Positions 45,301-56,726 of a DNA stretch of 64,000 nucleotides are shown here, piece by piece. The translations under genes and the position numbers were made by a program. Origin of the DNA: Arachis hypogaea (taxonomy: Eukaryota; Streptophyta; Magnoliopsida; Fabales; Fabaceae); assembly GCF_003086295.3 (NCBI RefSeq), contig NC_092048.1, positions 89,198,626-89,262,625 of the forward strand. The letters run 5' to 3'. The stretch's first letter is position 1. Each line of letters starts with the position of its first letter. The notes beneath the pieces are model-generated. The model saw only the letters and a list, made by a program, of their open reading frames with translations, did not search any database and was not told the origin of the DNA.

Positions 45301-47211
45301 AAATCCTATTTTATCAAAGTCTAAACAAAGATCTTTACTTTGTGCACACTGCACAAATCTGTACCACTGCAGTTTAATCCCGCACTGCTGTGCATTTTCC
45401 CCTACAGTTCTTAGTTCCAATTTGCATGTTATGCAGGCTGTCCTTGATGCTCATAATGCTGTTATATCTGCAATGAAGCCTGGAGTATTCTGGGTTGATA
45501 TGCACATGTATGATCAAATACCAGTATTGCTTCTGACTGATTCTGATAAAATACTGTAGACCCTAAGATGTCTGTGATCCTTGGTTTCAAGTGGTAATGG
45601 TTGTGGACAAGTAAAATTATATGTGCTTTATTTAAGCTTCTGGGTTTTTAAATATAACAATTTTCATGAGCAATTAAGTGTATCTCCTCCCCCCCGGGCC
45701 CCTTTTCTTTTCTCTTTCTCTCCCCTCTTCTTTTTCCAATATATTTTGGGGGTGCAAATGTGCAATTTTTGATATTGTATGCTGATTTTCAACGTTATTT
45801 ATAATGAAAACAGTAAGACGAATTTATGCAGGGATCAGAAGTCTGAATGAGTTAATATCCATGGATGGGTTTTTTATATTGAAAATTCCTTTATTACTCT
45901 CACGTGAAGGTACATTGCATTGTTGCCTCTGATTTCCTTTTCTAACATTGCAGATTAGCAGAAAGAGTCATTTTAGAGGCACTAAAGAAGGGACAAGTTG
46001 TTGTAGGGTAATAACATTTTTATGTGTTTTGTTTATTGTCTTCATGGAGGGAAAACAAATTGAATCTTGATACTACCTCTTGTGTACTGTTAGCTAAATT
46101 GTATTTTTGGTGTAGTGATGTTGATGAGATGGTGCCTGCACGCTTGGGTGCTGTTTTTATGCCACATGGTCTCGGCCATTTCCTTGGTCTTGATACACAT
46201 GACCCTGGGGGCTACATAAAGGTCTTTGTGTAACTTGCTCAGTCACATATTCCACTGTCTTTTTCCCCACTCATATAATGAAAGTTGTTCTGATTTGTAG
46301 GGTCTGGAAAGAAGAAAGGAACCTGGACTAAAATCATTGCGTACAGTCAGAGAGCTCCAGGAAGGAATGGTTAGTTATGGCTTTTTTGAGTTAACAGAAC
46401 TTCCTATAATATGCAAGGGTAGTAGGCTAGTATCTGCCTATCTTGGTAGTTTACCATTTTTGTTTTCTATTGGGTTAATCTACATTAGGAATGACAGTAA
46501 TGATACACCTGAAACTTGTTTTCTATTTTTATTTTTTAAAGGATAAAAAAAAAAAAGAATCTTTTTGGTTTATTAAGCCATCTAGCTGCCCTCTATATTC
46601 TATTTGAAAGATTTGTGACCCAAAGTCCCAAAGTCTTCATTGGAGCTTTACTTGTTAGTCTTTTGGGCATGGTAATGCTGAACGTTAAAATCAAAAGAAT
46701 TATTATTATAATTGTGAACCCTTGTTTGCTTTAGTTGGTACTTGGTTTGGTAGTAGAAATATGAACTTGGTGATAAGTAACCTTGGTTTACTCTTATAGG
46801 TCATCACTGTGGAACCTGGATGCTACTTCATTAATGCTCTGTTATGCCCAGCCATGAATAGTCCAGAAACCTCCAAGTTCATCAACCAGGAAGTAATTAA
46901 AAGATTTAATGGCTTTGGTGGAGTCCGTATTGAGAGTGATGTGGTATGCGATTTGTTGAAACCTTGTTTGTCTATTTTAGTTTATCATTTCCATTTTTTC
47001 AATATCATTATGTAGGTGTAATCCTTATCTGACTTTATTTATATGTTTATGATGTATTCAGCTGGTTACTGCCGCTGGTTGCTACAATATGACCAAGTGT
47101 CCCAGGGAAATAAAGGAGATTGAAGCAGTGATGGCAGGAGCACCATGGCCTATTAAGAAGACTTTGTCTAATCATGTAAATGAGAACAGCTCTCTCTCGG
47201 TTTCTAGCTAG
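42330..47211 (+). CDS. Xaa-Pro dipeptidase (prolidase, peptidase family M24B), 15 exons
   Basis: Cleaves dipeptides with C-terminal proline, probably in the cytosol; no signal or transit peptide is visible. Exons: 42330-42511, 42608-42668, 42768-42863, 42973-43122, 43339-43470, 43968-44095, 44407-44449, 44924-45007, 45240-45281, 45437-45507, 45954-46007, 46116-46221, 46301-46369, 46800-46943, 47062-47211. All introns are GT-AG, phases agree, and the sum is 1,512 bp (503 residues), the usual prolidase length. Metal ligands by family knowledge are present: two Asp in [20 protein letters not shown] (exon 8), His in [14 protein letters not shown] (exon 12), Glu in TVEPGCY and Glu in VRIESDV (exon 14). 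ATG 42330 is the first in-frame ATG. No break was seen. It is the only intact host gene here; an AATAAA near 47302 could end the transcript. Confidence 0.93.
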
Positions 47212-48089
47212 TTATATGCATGTATGGCATAGTTGTATAATATTAGAAAATACTTCCTCAGTGTGAGCTTTTCTTATCAGAGATGAGACTGCAAGTTTAC
47301 TTAATAAATTCCAGTCGTGGAGGATCATAAATTCCGTAAGAATATGAATCACTACCAAGTCTCGACTCTCGAATTTCTTTTTTTGGGGACTTACTATGAA
47401 ATCGTGTGTTTTTTCATTTGATTAAGCAAAGTTATTATATAATATACCCTCCAAAGGAACACACATAAAAAGCAGCAGCATTATCAGCATCATGGCCTTG
47501 GAGAAATGTTTAAGTACCACAGTAGGAACAGCAAGATTTCAATGTCTTTTTCCATTGTCCATTGTCTTAAAGGATAAAACTTGTTTTCCCAACTTAACAG
47601 AGGATTTAACAAGTCCTTGCTACACACAACAGTATCAAAGTCAAATTCATCTCTTTACTCAACTGGTGGTACCTCTAGGTAATCCCCTTTCGCTTTGAAT
47701 GCTCATGAAAACTGAAAAGGTAAATGAAGGTGATTAGTAATTACCATTTACACAAGTAACACAACCCTTTTTTTTTGTGACTCGTAACACAACCCTTTGA
47801 TAGCCTTAATTGCTTCTTGTAAGGTTTTGAATTTTTTCTTCACACAATAGGGAACTATGACTAGAAGCCATGAAAGTGCATATAGTGGGGTTGTGTTTTA
47901 TGTAGAGTCAAACTTTTTTTTTTAAAATCATACTATGTATGTACTTTTTTAAAATACAGCTTATAGGAGGTACTGACGTATCACATGTTACAAACTTGGA
48001 GAATCAAGAAGTCCAAGAATTGGTTCCTTGGTTAAATTTTGTTGAAGTTGCAGCTAGTTAGTTCCTTGACTTAGTCTTAGAGGAACTTA

Positions 48090-48124
<35 letters not shown>

Positions 48125-48519
48125 GAGTGTTCTTAGTTGTATAACGTGCTGTAATTCATTGTGATAATTCAATTCCATCTAATTTTTCTTCTGCTGCAAA
48201 TTACTGGTTTTCTCTTTATTCTGTTTCTGTTTCCTAGTGCTATCTTCTTTGCATTAGTGCATTCTTCTTCTTTTATAACCCAACCTCACCATTATTCATT
48301 CAGAGCTATATTACTTTTGTGTAAATTTTATTGATAGATGATGATGATAATAATGATGATAATGCATTTTTCTTGCCATTATATGTATTAGTTAAATGCA
48401 TTTTATTTGTACTCGTATTTTCATTAGTTGGGTATATAATTGAACGATGATAAACACCAAATCCATAAATCATTAATTTTTTTTCAACAATTGCTATATA
48501 AAATATCAATGCCATTTAT
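47212..48519. other. 3' flank of prolidase gene, no gene seen
   Basis: The stretch contains the likely 3' UTR and a (CT)n(AT)n microsatellite at 48090-48124. The open frame at 47492-47698 has no recognisable content. No repeat pair was found. Confidence 0.6.
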
Positions 48520-48630
48520 ATATATAGATGGCCCGAAGCGGATCAAGGAGGGCAAGGGGAAGAAGGCGTGAAATAAAATGTCAGTATGAATGCAATATGA
48601 CAGATGCAAGAACAAGAAATTAAATATGAA

Positions 48631-48717
48631 GTTAGATGCGGCGGTAGTCCGCACGCATATACAAGTTAGTATGAGGTTAGATGTGGCAGTAGTCCACACG
48701 CATATACAAGTTAGTAT
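48631..48717 (-). repeat. Tandem duplication with covarying hairpins in the viral leader
   Basis: Two 42-bp copies lie at 48631-48672 and 48676-48717. Each contains a 5-bp stem with a 7-base loop: TGCGG/CCGCA in the first and TGTGG/CCACA in the second. Both sides of one pair differ in concert. Confidence 0.65.
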
Positions 48718-48764
48718 ATGAAAGCTAAATATGAAACACACGAAGATGAGGAACTGAATAATTT

Positions 48765-48770
48765 TTTATT
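48765..48770 (-). terminator. Candidate viral poly(A) signal
   Basis: AATAAA on the minus strand lies about 140 bp downstream of the viral TATA box. Caulimovirids typically place the poly(A) signal shortly after the promoter, so the position fits. Confidence 0.5.
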
Positions 48771-48905
48771 AGAAAATAGATTGAAAACAAGAAGAGAAAA
48801 GAAGCGGAGCTGAAGAGCTTACAAGAGAACACTCAGAGCTTCTCTCTCTAACTTCTCTCTATGATTGAGTAAACTGAAGGGTGCCTTACAATGAGAATGA
48901 TGCCT

Positions 48906-48914
48906 CCTTTTATA
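48906..48914 (-). promoter_or_regulatory. Candidate viral promoter TATA box
   Basis: TATAAAAGG on the minus strand is followed by a G/C-poor leader with CT-rich text. It lies just after ORF2, where caulimovirids carry the promoter of the genome-length transcript. Function is inferred from position and sequence. Confidence 0.6.
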
Positions 48915-49025
48915 ATTGAGGATTCTACTGTTTCTACAGTGTAGGTAAGCGTGACCTGAACTATAGCTACAGTACCGTAAAAGTTCGAATTTTGTTTTGG
49001 TGATCATAACTACATTTATGGGATT

Positions 49026-50422
49026 TTAATCACCACCTAGGCAAACTTCGAAACAATCTTCGTCACTTCGTTTGTCTTGATCTTGTTCATCACCTCCTTC
49101 TTTAGACGAGGACTCTTCGTCTTCTTGAAGTAAGCGAAGGATTTGTTGAAGCTTTCCTTTGATTGATTCTTTCGATTGGGAGGCTGCAAGGGCTGCCTGG
49201 ATTTGTGCCTTCTGATTGAGAAACGAAGCTGTTTTTGGATTGGAGATCTTCTGATTATGAGGATTAGTTTTGAACCATTCTCTGACCTTTCCTGGATAGG
49301 CCATTGATGAATCAAATTGGGACCACCATTTGACATAAGCATGCCTCTGTAATATTGGGAATGATTTAGGGTGGTCTGACTTTGCATATTTGTATTGCCA
49401 CGAGAATACCCAGGCTAGTGAAAAGATTGCGAAAAATTTTAACATTACAGGAACACATGTTTCCTAAACGTCAAATTTTGATTGAAAAATTTTATACCCT
49501 TCATCGGTAGGTGAGGGTAAGATTTCGGGGATTGGCCCAAAGAAGTCCCACCATTGGTAGAACCAATTTGGAAAAACATAATTTGATTTTCTTTTAAAAT
49601 AGATTAGCCATGAATGTCTGTACTGGGCATTTTGAAACCAAAATACCTTAGTCCAAGCTTCCATGTAGTCCCAATAATTAAAACCTACTGGGTCATAGTT
49701 TTGAGAAAACTTTGGGTTTTGTTTAGATTGTTCCCAAATTGCTTTGGGGTCAAGACTTTGAGGATTTGGATTGTTGAATGGGTTATGAGGTCAGGATTGG
49801 TTTTGTCCTTGTAGTGTTTAATAGATACTGAGTCAGTATCTACTAAAATAAATTCATAAAATTGACGGATTTTATTTGGTGCAAATGGCTTGAAATGGAA
49901 TTCAGTGGGAAAGAATTTTGGGATGACTTTGTTTGGTGAATTATCTCAGAATTCAGGCTCCATTTGAATAATGTTTGAATATTTGTTTGTGGACATGTAA
50001 TTGGTTTGGGCCTTTTGTGTATTGGTAGTGATTGAGGATGTCTGTGGTGTCAAGACTATGGCTTTTTCTTTTGGTTTTTGGATGATTGTTTTTTGGTTGG
50101 CTACTTGGGATATTAGCTGAGCTAGGTCAATTTCTTCATCTGAGTCACTGCAGATGTCGGTCCAAGATTTTTTGTTAAGTTTAGTGAAACCTTGGTCTTG
50201 TAAGGCCAAGAGGGTTTCGATTAGAAAGGCGTAATCTGCCTTAGTCTGTTTGGCTTGGTTGATTGCTAGTTCATTAGATTGTTGGGCTGGATTGTTGGAG
50301 TGTTGTTAGGTAGATGACCCAGATTCATGATCCGATTGAGAACCTTTGGATGACCCTGGAAAGGCCAGGCGAATACCTCTGCCTCTGCCTCTTGAGGAGG
50401 CGATAATTGCCTTTTTAGGCAT
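49026..50422 (-). pseudogene. Endogenous caulimovirid ORF2, unknown function, broken
   Basis: ATG at 50422-50420 overlaps the ORF1 stop by eight bases in another frame. The start is basic with an RGRGRG segment, then acidic and Gln-rich parts. A stop near 50307 and another at 49946 interrupt it. A frameshift between 49945 and 49664 moves the reading to another frame, which contains W-rich segments (49664-49464) and a charged end (49445-49026). I recognise it only as the kind of second ORF found in florendovirus-like genomes; no domain of known function is visible. Confidence 0.65.
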
Positions 50423-50849
50423 CTTGTGCTTGCTTGTCTCCCTGCAGATATTCACGTGTAAGAAAGTCAGGGAGAGAGTTTAAGTTACCCTTGATGTGCT
50501 CAATATCGAAATCAAAAACGCTTAGGATGGCTTGCCATCTGGCAAAAATTTGTTTTGATACAAGGTTTTTAACATCTTTTTGTAAGACTTCTTTAGCCGA
50601 TTTGCAATCAACTCGGACAAAAAATTTTTGATTGAGTAAATCAGATTGAAATTTTGTGATGTATAAAACTATTGCTAAAATTTCTTTTTTGATGGTGGAA
50701 TAGTTTTGTTGAGTACTATTCCAATGCTTTGATGTGAATGCAATGATACACTCTTTATCATGCAATTTTTGTTTTAAGATACCACCATATCCTAAATCAG
50801 ATGCATATATTTCAATGATTTTGAATGCATGGGGAACAGGTAGGTACAT
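50415..50849 (-). pseudogene. RNase H domain of the endogenous virus
   Basis: It carries YASDLGYGGIL and a final DFDIEHIKGN...DFLTR segment. In the family the first motif normally begins with an Asp two residues before SD; here Tyr stands there, so the first catalytic residue seems lost. The ORF1 stop is at 50415-50417. Confidence 0.8.
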
Positions 50850-50909
50850 ACAAGGAAGATTGCGAACTTTGGTTTTAAGAAATCTGATGATCTCAGAATG
50901 TTTGTTTGT

Positions 50910-51908
50910 CTAAGGTGGAGGATTTTTCTTAAGCCTATCATGGAGAGGCTTAATAAGATTGTTAAGATTTGGGATGAATTCCGTGACATAATTAAGACAT
51001 CCTAGGAACCTCTGGAGTTGAGGTTTGTTAAAGATATAGTCTGGGAACTTTTGTACAAATAAAATTGATCTTTCGATTGGGGTTATAGTTCCTTGGAAAA
51101 TCATATGACCAAGAAAACAGATTTTTGTTTGGAAAAGGACAATTTTTGATTTAGAAACAGCAAGTCCGTTTTTTTGGATGATGTACATAAAAGTCTTAAC
51201 ATGTTTGAAATGTTCTCCTAAAGTTTGAGAGAAGATTAAGACATCATCTATATAAATGATTGCAAAGTTTGAATATGGATTAAAAATATCGTTCATGATT
51301 TTTTGAAATTCAGATGGGGCATTTTTCAGACCAAACGACATTACAATCCATTCATATTGTCCGAATGGAACAGTAAATGCAGTTTTATATTTGTCAGATT
51401 CTTTAATTTGGATTTGCCAAAACCCAGATTTCATATCAAATTTTGAAAAGATATTTGCTGAGTTTAGCCTATTGAGCAAATCTTTTTTGTTTGGGATAGG
51501 ATAATGAATCAATTGTAAAGCTTGATTCAAAGGTTTGTAATTGATGACAAGCCTGGGGGTTCCTTGTTCTATCTCAACTTGCTTATTGACATAAAAAGCT
51601 GAGCAGGACCAAGGACTCTTACTTGGACAAATTAATCCTTTGTCCAGAAGATCTTTAATCTCTTTTTGACAATGCTGCAAAAGCTCCTCATTCATTTGAA
51701 TGGGGTGAGCTTTTGTAGGGATTCGTGATTCTTTGAAATCTTTTTCATAAGGAAGATCCACAATGTGTTCTTTCCTTTCCCAGAAGGCATGAGGCAGATC
51801 TGAACAGATAGACTTTTCAATATGGTTTGAAAGATTTTTTATTTTATCTTGAATCCTTGGTTGGGAAAGTTGGGATTCAAGGATTTTGAAGGAGATTTCT
51901 TCTTTCAA
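50910..51908 (-). pseudogene. Reverse transcriptase domain of the endogenous virus
   Basis: This is the longest uninterrupted viral stretch, 332 codons. It contains FDMKSGFWQI, the PFGQYEW segment, MSFGLKNAP and the catalytic YIDD (residues 219-222), all caulimovirid-like. A stop at 50910 lies before the RNase H part. Confidence 0.88.
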
Positions 51909-51989
51909 AAAACAAATCTGTTTGGTTTTGGATTCAATTAGGTTTAGGGATTTCTGGATTGGTGAGTCTAGAAATTCAAAGAAAGTTTC

Positions 51990-52472
51990 CTATCCATCCA
52001 CATAAGAGGTAATTCTAGGAAAATCTGCCATGTATAGATACAAAAGGATTATAAAAGGCATCCCCAGGACTACATCGTTTTTGATATCCTTTGCTATGAT
52101 GAAATTGGTCGAAATCCTAAGATTACCCTTTTCAACAAAAGCATTGGATAATTTGAATTTGATATTTAGTCTTTCAGCCGTTATCGAGCTAAGACGTTCA
52201 GTAGTCTTTTCAAAATACTTTGTGGTGATCAGACCTTCTTTAATACAATTTGAATCTGCACCTGAGTCAAAAAGTGCTATGGTTTCAAGAACAAAATCTT
52301 TAACGACAATCTGGATATTAATACGACATTTCATAAAAGAAAATATGTTTATTATTCTCAATATTTCTTTTCCATCATTGTCGTTAGAAATTTCATTTTC
52401 TTGTTTTTCAGAAAACTCAGGATGGTTTATAAGAGAATCAAGTTCTTCATCATCAGGCTCTTCTTCTTGCAT
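51990..52472 (-). pseudogene. Aspartic protease domain of the endogenous virus
   Basis: The active-site motif DSGADSNC is present near residue 69 of this open stretch, and a later VVLGMPF segment fits the retroviral-type protease fold. A stop at 51990 separates it from RT. Confidence 0.8.
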
Positions 52473-52586
52473 TAATTGCGAAAGAATGAGTTGATGATTG
52501 TCTTGATTTCTTTTGATCTCTCGGATTTCCTTTTTAAGGTTGTTGACCTTAGTATGGAGATCCTGAATGGTTATAGGACGAATAAC

Positions 52587-54735
52587 TTATTTTTCTAATT
52601 TTTTAAAAATGGGTTTAACATCATATTTATTATTAAGGACAAGATTTTTGGGTTTCTTTCCCTTTTGTAAAGATTTTTTTAATTTCAAAAGAAAGTCTTT
52701 CTTTTGTTCTGGATCCTCAATAGCCTTTATAGCATCAAATAAGAGATCTTGATCTTTAGATAAAACATTAATTTGCTTGACATCAGAATCTGAGGATGAT
52801 TCAATATCATCAATTTGGATATTATTGATATCATCCGAGGATTCTGGTCCAGAATTATCGTCTGAACTTTCAATTAAAAGATTGTTAATCTGTTCCTCAA
52901 TCTGGGGGTCAAGGTTCATATTATTAATCTTTCCTTTTAACTTATAGTATTTGCTAACATGTCCTAGTTTTTTACATGTATAGCAAATAATAGGGTTTTT
53001 CTGGGGATACTTTTGGAAATTCTTTTGGAAACCTTTTTCATTCTTAGTTCTTTGAAAACTTTTTCTTGGTCTTCTGAAATTCTTTTCAGGATAAGGTTTA
53101 AAAACTTTTTGATTGGATGATCTTTTAGATTTCCTAGGGTGACAAGCAGGAAGACCAAATTGTTCACAGAAAGTTCCCAAATCAATACGGTTTTGTTTTT
53201 TCTCACGAGCAAGTTGCCGTTGGATCTTATCATCTTGACAAATCTTTAGAGCAACTTTTTGGATGAAAGAGATAATTTGGCCATAACTTAACGCATCATA
53301 GGGAATTATCCCATCCAGTTAAGCTACGAATTTTGTCCCTTACTTTATCTCCCAGGGATTTGGGAAGTCCGGCCAGGAATTTTTCCTTCCAAAAAGGTTG
53401 TTGACTGTCCTCTCTGGTATAGACCCTAGTAAGAAAGGTATCTTTGTACCATCAGAAGTCGGATAAAGTTTTGCATCTGAGATTGAAAAGTAATTCGGTA
53501 GAATGATCTTTCCAAAGAGATGGGTCACCGATGAAATGGCTTGCTATTGTGAAGACTAAGGTGTTAACAGCATCAGGGATAGGCTCCCCGTCATCACCAA
53601 GGATGGGTTTGTTTTGATCATTAACCTTTATGGCATAAAAGATTGATTGTTTTTGGTCATCAGAAAGGTAGTTATCCCACCAACCTTTGAGTTGACCGGA
53701 AAAACCAGAAACAATAACATTGGCTATTGCTTCCTCAGAGGTTTCGTGAGCAGCTTGATAGGTTGTCCCTACCATGGTCATATGCTGAAGCATACTCATG
53801 ATATTGTATTCGGTTTTACCATCTATGTTCCATTCATAGACATTATTGGCATTGAAGCTGACAAAACCTAGTTCTCATTCTTTAAGAGCTAGGTCAGGAG
53901 CAGATATACGATTATAACTAAGCCCAGAGGGTTTGGTTAAACCCTTCCACTTAGTCATGGAATTGGTCATGATTGGGCTAACTTTGAGAGATGATTTACC
54001 TGAATCATCACTTTGATCTGAAGAGGACTCATTTGAGTCTTGGTTAAGAGCATTAATGGCTTTGGATGCACGAGTCTATATCCGAGATGTAGATTCACCA
54101 GAGTTTGTAGGAGTTTCAGGGACAGTAGTAAGACGATTTAAAAGTTGGTCAATCTTTTGCATGACTTCTAAATTGCCGGATTCTTGTTTTAAAATAGAAG
54201 TTTTAAGACTTTGTTTAGCCTTGCTACTTATTTTGAAAGGTTTAAAAAGTGGTTTTTCAATAGTTTTGGAAGTAGAGGCTTCAGGAGCTTTTTTCAAAGA
54301 CAAAAGAGATCCTGAAGATGAAAGGTTGTCACCCAGACATTGTAAAAAGCTATTAGTATAATTTGATTGCTCAATGAGATTTTTAATATCTTTTGGGACG
54401 ACAGCTTCATCTACATTTTTTGTTTTAAATGGAGAGGCCATAACCGGGTTATGTCCTTCCGTATTTGAAATAACAAAAGGTCCTTTTGGAGAAAACTCAG
54501 ATCTGATTAAATTTCCATCTTTAACTTTCCATGTTGAAATAACATTTGCTGAAGGTGAAATCTTTTTTGTTTTTAAAAGGATAATCAATATTATTTTTGA
54601 TAGAATAAGCATGAAACCATTCAAAGAAAGAAATATGCATTCTGACTTCATTGAGAAAATTGTAATATTTTTCTTTGAATGATGAGATTTGGGAAGCTGT
54701 ATATGTACGTAAATACCATTCTCTATGGAGATCAT
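52587..54735 (-). pseudogene. Coat-protein region with altered zinc knuckle
   Basis: The stretch contains a capsid-like segment (53799-53452, with GWWDNYLS) and a lysine-rich region with a CCHC-type knuckle at about 52985-52944. There the last cysteine is replaced by tyrosine (CYTCKKLGHVSKYY). An acidic region (about 52900-52780) follows, typical for caulimovirid coat precursors. Stops at 54076 and 53452 and a frame change near 53290 break it. Confidence 0.72.
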
Positions 54736-55100
54736 ACTCCTTAGAGTAAAGATTTTTACGTAGGACTTCTTTATTTATAACAAATTCTGTGCTATTCATG
54801 GGCACCATCATTCATAGAAGAATATGTTGGAGATTGAATAGATTTAGAAGAATATGTTGGAGATTGAATAGATTTAGAAGAATATGTTGGAGATTGAGTA
54901 GATTCTAAATCAACATCATCATCAGTTTGATAAAATGGTTGAGAAATGTTTGATTTATTTTGTACCCTAGAAATGTTTATTTCAGAATGTACGGGTCTTG
55001 AAATTTTTGAAAACTGAGATTGAGAAGTCACAGAAAAAGATCTCCTTGCTGAAGAAAAATCATTAGATGTTCCTGCTTCAGATCTTGAAGAAAAAGAGTT

Positions 55101-55870
55101 TCATCTGTCGAAGAAGATCTCTACTTTTCCTGATTCATCTTGTTTTATCTCTCGCAAGAGAGGTGTTTGTCTAGGTTGCGTTGGAATGGCTCGATCAATT
55201 GACCATGACTGGGGAAGGTCAATTTCATCCCACTTAATGAGCCTTGGGACCGTGACGTTGGCCTTTGTCATGTCTGTGACAAACAAAGTGGTTTCACGGT
55301 CTTGGGATTTAAGAACTCTGGAATTACAAGTGTTCATGACCTTGTATTGAATCCTATAGATTAAAACGACTGGGATGGATCCTTCCTTCATGTTAAGACC
55401 ATGAATTCGGATGTTTAGGAAAAGAGAGTCAAGGATGTTAACATCCAACAAACTGGCCATTTTGTTTGGGAAACAGTTGAAGTAGACCGGACCGTGTCCA
55501 AGGCTTGTTTCAACTGTTCCAATTAAGGAGTCTTGGAAATCATTGTGCCTAATGTCTCTAAGGCACATAAGGATGGAAGCATTCAAGCCTTATCTGATGA
55601 GAGCCTTGACAGCGACTTGGACACACCCTATATGAAGATATTTGTAGTGGCGGGCATGTTCTCTGACAGATTGCTTAGTTAAAAGATGGAATTCCTCACC
55701 GGAGTCAGGTCCTAGAGGAATATTGTTTTCAGTGGTTTTGATAATGTAATCAGACTTTCGTTTGTTGTCATTAGGGACATATAACTCATCTTGAGGGATA
55801 TTTGGTATTTCCCAATTATCTATGGCTTGATTGATATCTTCGAAGCAAACTTCTTCTTTGAAGATGTTAT
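55101..55870 (-). pseudogene. Movement-protein domain (30K type) of the endogenous virus
   Basis: The segment resembles the caulimovirid cell-to-cell movement protein core, including the LHIGCVQVAVK and CLRDIRHNDF segments. A stop near 55588 splits it and another at 55101 ends it. In the family this protein forms tubules at plasmodesmata; here it is a relic. Confidence 0.75.
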
Positions 55871-56124
55871 GTTTGGGAGAAAGTTCCTCAGTCCGAGTTA
55901 CTTTCTTAGTAAGAGGATTGGAAGAAGAATGGGGTAAAGAAGAAGATGATGAGGATCCCCAATGGAGAGACGTCTAGAGAGTGTTCGGAAGAATTTAGAC
56001 ATATTTTAAAAATATGATATCATTGCCCTCCTTTGGTTCAGAAAGAACATATATATTATCACTAAACTATCACTCAAATTTTTGGATCTGGGAATTATAA
56101 CTCTTTTTTTTCAATCAATCTTTA

Positions 56125-56139
56125 GATCCATAGCCACCA
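56125..56139 (-). other. Weak candidate for degenerate tRNA-Met primer site
   Basis: Minus-strand TGGTGGCTATGGATC resembles the caulimovirid primer site TGGTATCAGAGC(T/C)ATGG with an internal deletion. It lies upstream of ORF1 in the leader, where it is expected. The match is weak. Confidence 0.25.
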
Positions 56140-56726
56140 GGAGTTCTTACGTTCAGATCTTATCACTTTCAAGAACATCGTCAAATTAGGACCATTCCAA
56201 AAAAAATGGTAAAAACTGGTTAAATTCGGTCAAACCAGCAAGAACCGGCAGTCAAAAACCAGTGCACGTACATGGTACACCTGTGTTGTTGAGCGCAGCA
56301 CTGAGGCACTCTAGTGACGCGCATGTGGCCATTGTTTCTCTCTGAATCAATAACACTATAAGATCATCTCTAGTAGGAACTCATTCCAGTCCCTATTTTA
56401 TGACCCACCTGTCATAAAAAGTAACTCCACATCAGCTTTTGCATCATAAACAGTAAATAGGAACTCAAAGCAAAACATATTTCTCTTCTCCATTAGGAGG
56501 AACTAACTTTAGTCCCTATTGTGGCCCACTTAATTAATTAAAATATTTAAAATTAATGTAATTATTTTTTTAATAATATTATTTAAATTTATAAATTTAA
56601 AAATAATTCACTATTAAAAGATATTAATATTAAAAAAATTCATATGTAACAATAATACACAATATATAATTCGGGATTACACTAATTTGTAAAATTACTT
56701 AATACAAAGAAAAGCATAATTAAGCT

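Larger units (their letters stand above)
50415..56002 (-). pseudogene. Endogenous caulimovirid ORF1 polyprotein, heavily broken
   Basis: A probable ATG lies at 56002. Domains in order are movement protein, coat protein with zinc knuckle, protease, RT and RNase H. Stops occur near 55588 and at 55101, 54076, 53452, 52587, 51990 and 50910. Frame changes occur near 54800, 54530 and 53290, and probably near 55950. Three exact-length 30-bp repeats (54816-54905) encode a repeated serine/threonine-rich SPTYSS segment between movement and coat parts. The frame ends at TAA 50415-50417. It cannot give the polyprotein as sequenced. Confidence 0.85.
48520..56200 (-). mobile_element. Endogenous caulimovirid (pararetrovirus), near full length, decayed
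   Basis: On the minus strand the order is: leader remains, ORF1 (movement protein, coat protein, protease, RT, RNase H), ORF2, promoter, poly(A) signal. About 7.6 kb fits one genome length of this family. One large polyprotein carrying all domains plus a separate second ORF is the layout of florendoviruses, and in part petuviruses; I cannot assign a genus without a tree. Many stops and at least three frameshifts show it is an old, inactive copy. Edges are estimated from content, because no target duplication was found. It lies about 1.3 kb downstream of the prolidase gene in opposite orientation. Confidence 0.88.

Noticed and set aside
47492..47698. Possible small gene downstream of prolidase
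   Set aside because: No recognisable domain or supporting context; a chance frame is likelier.
48906..48914. TATA box as a host-gene promoter
   Set aside because: No host gene follows on the minus strand; its position after viral ORF2 fits the viral transcript.
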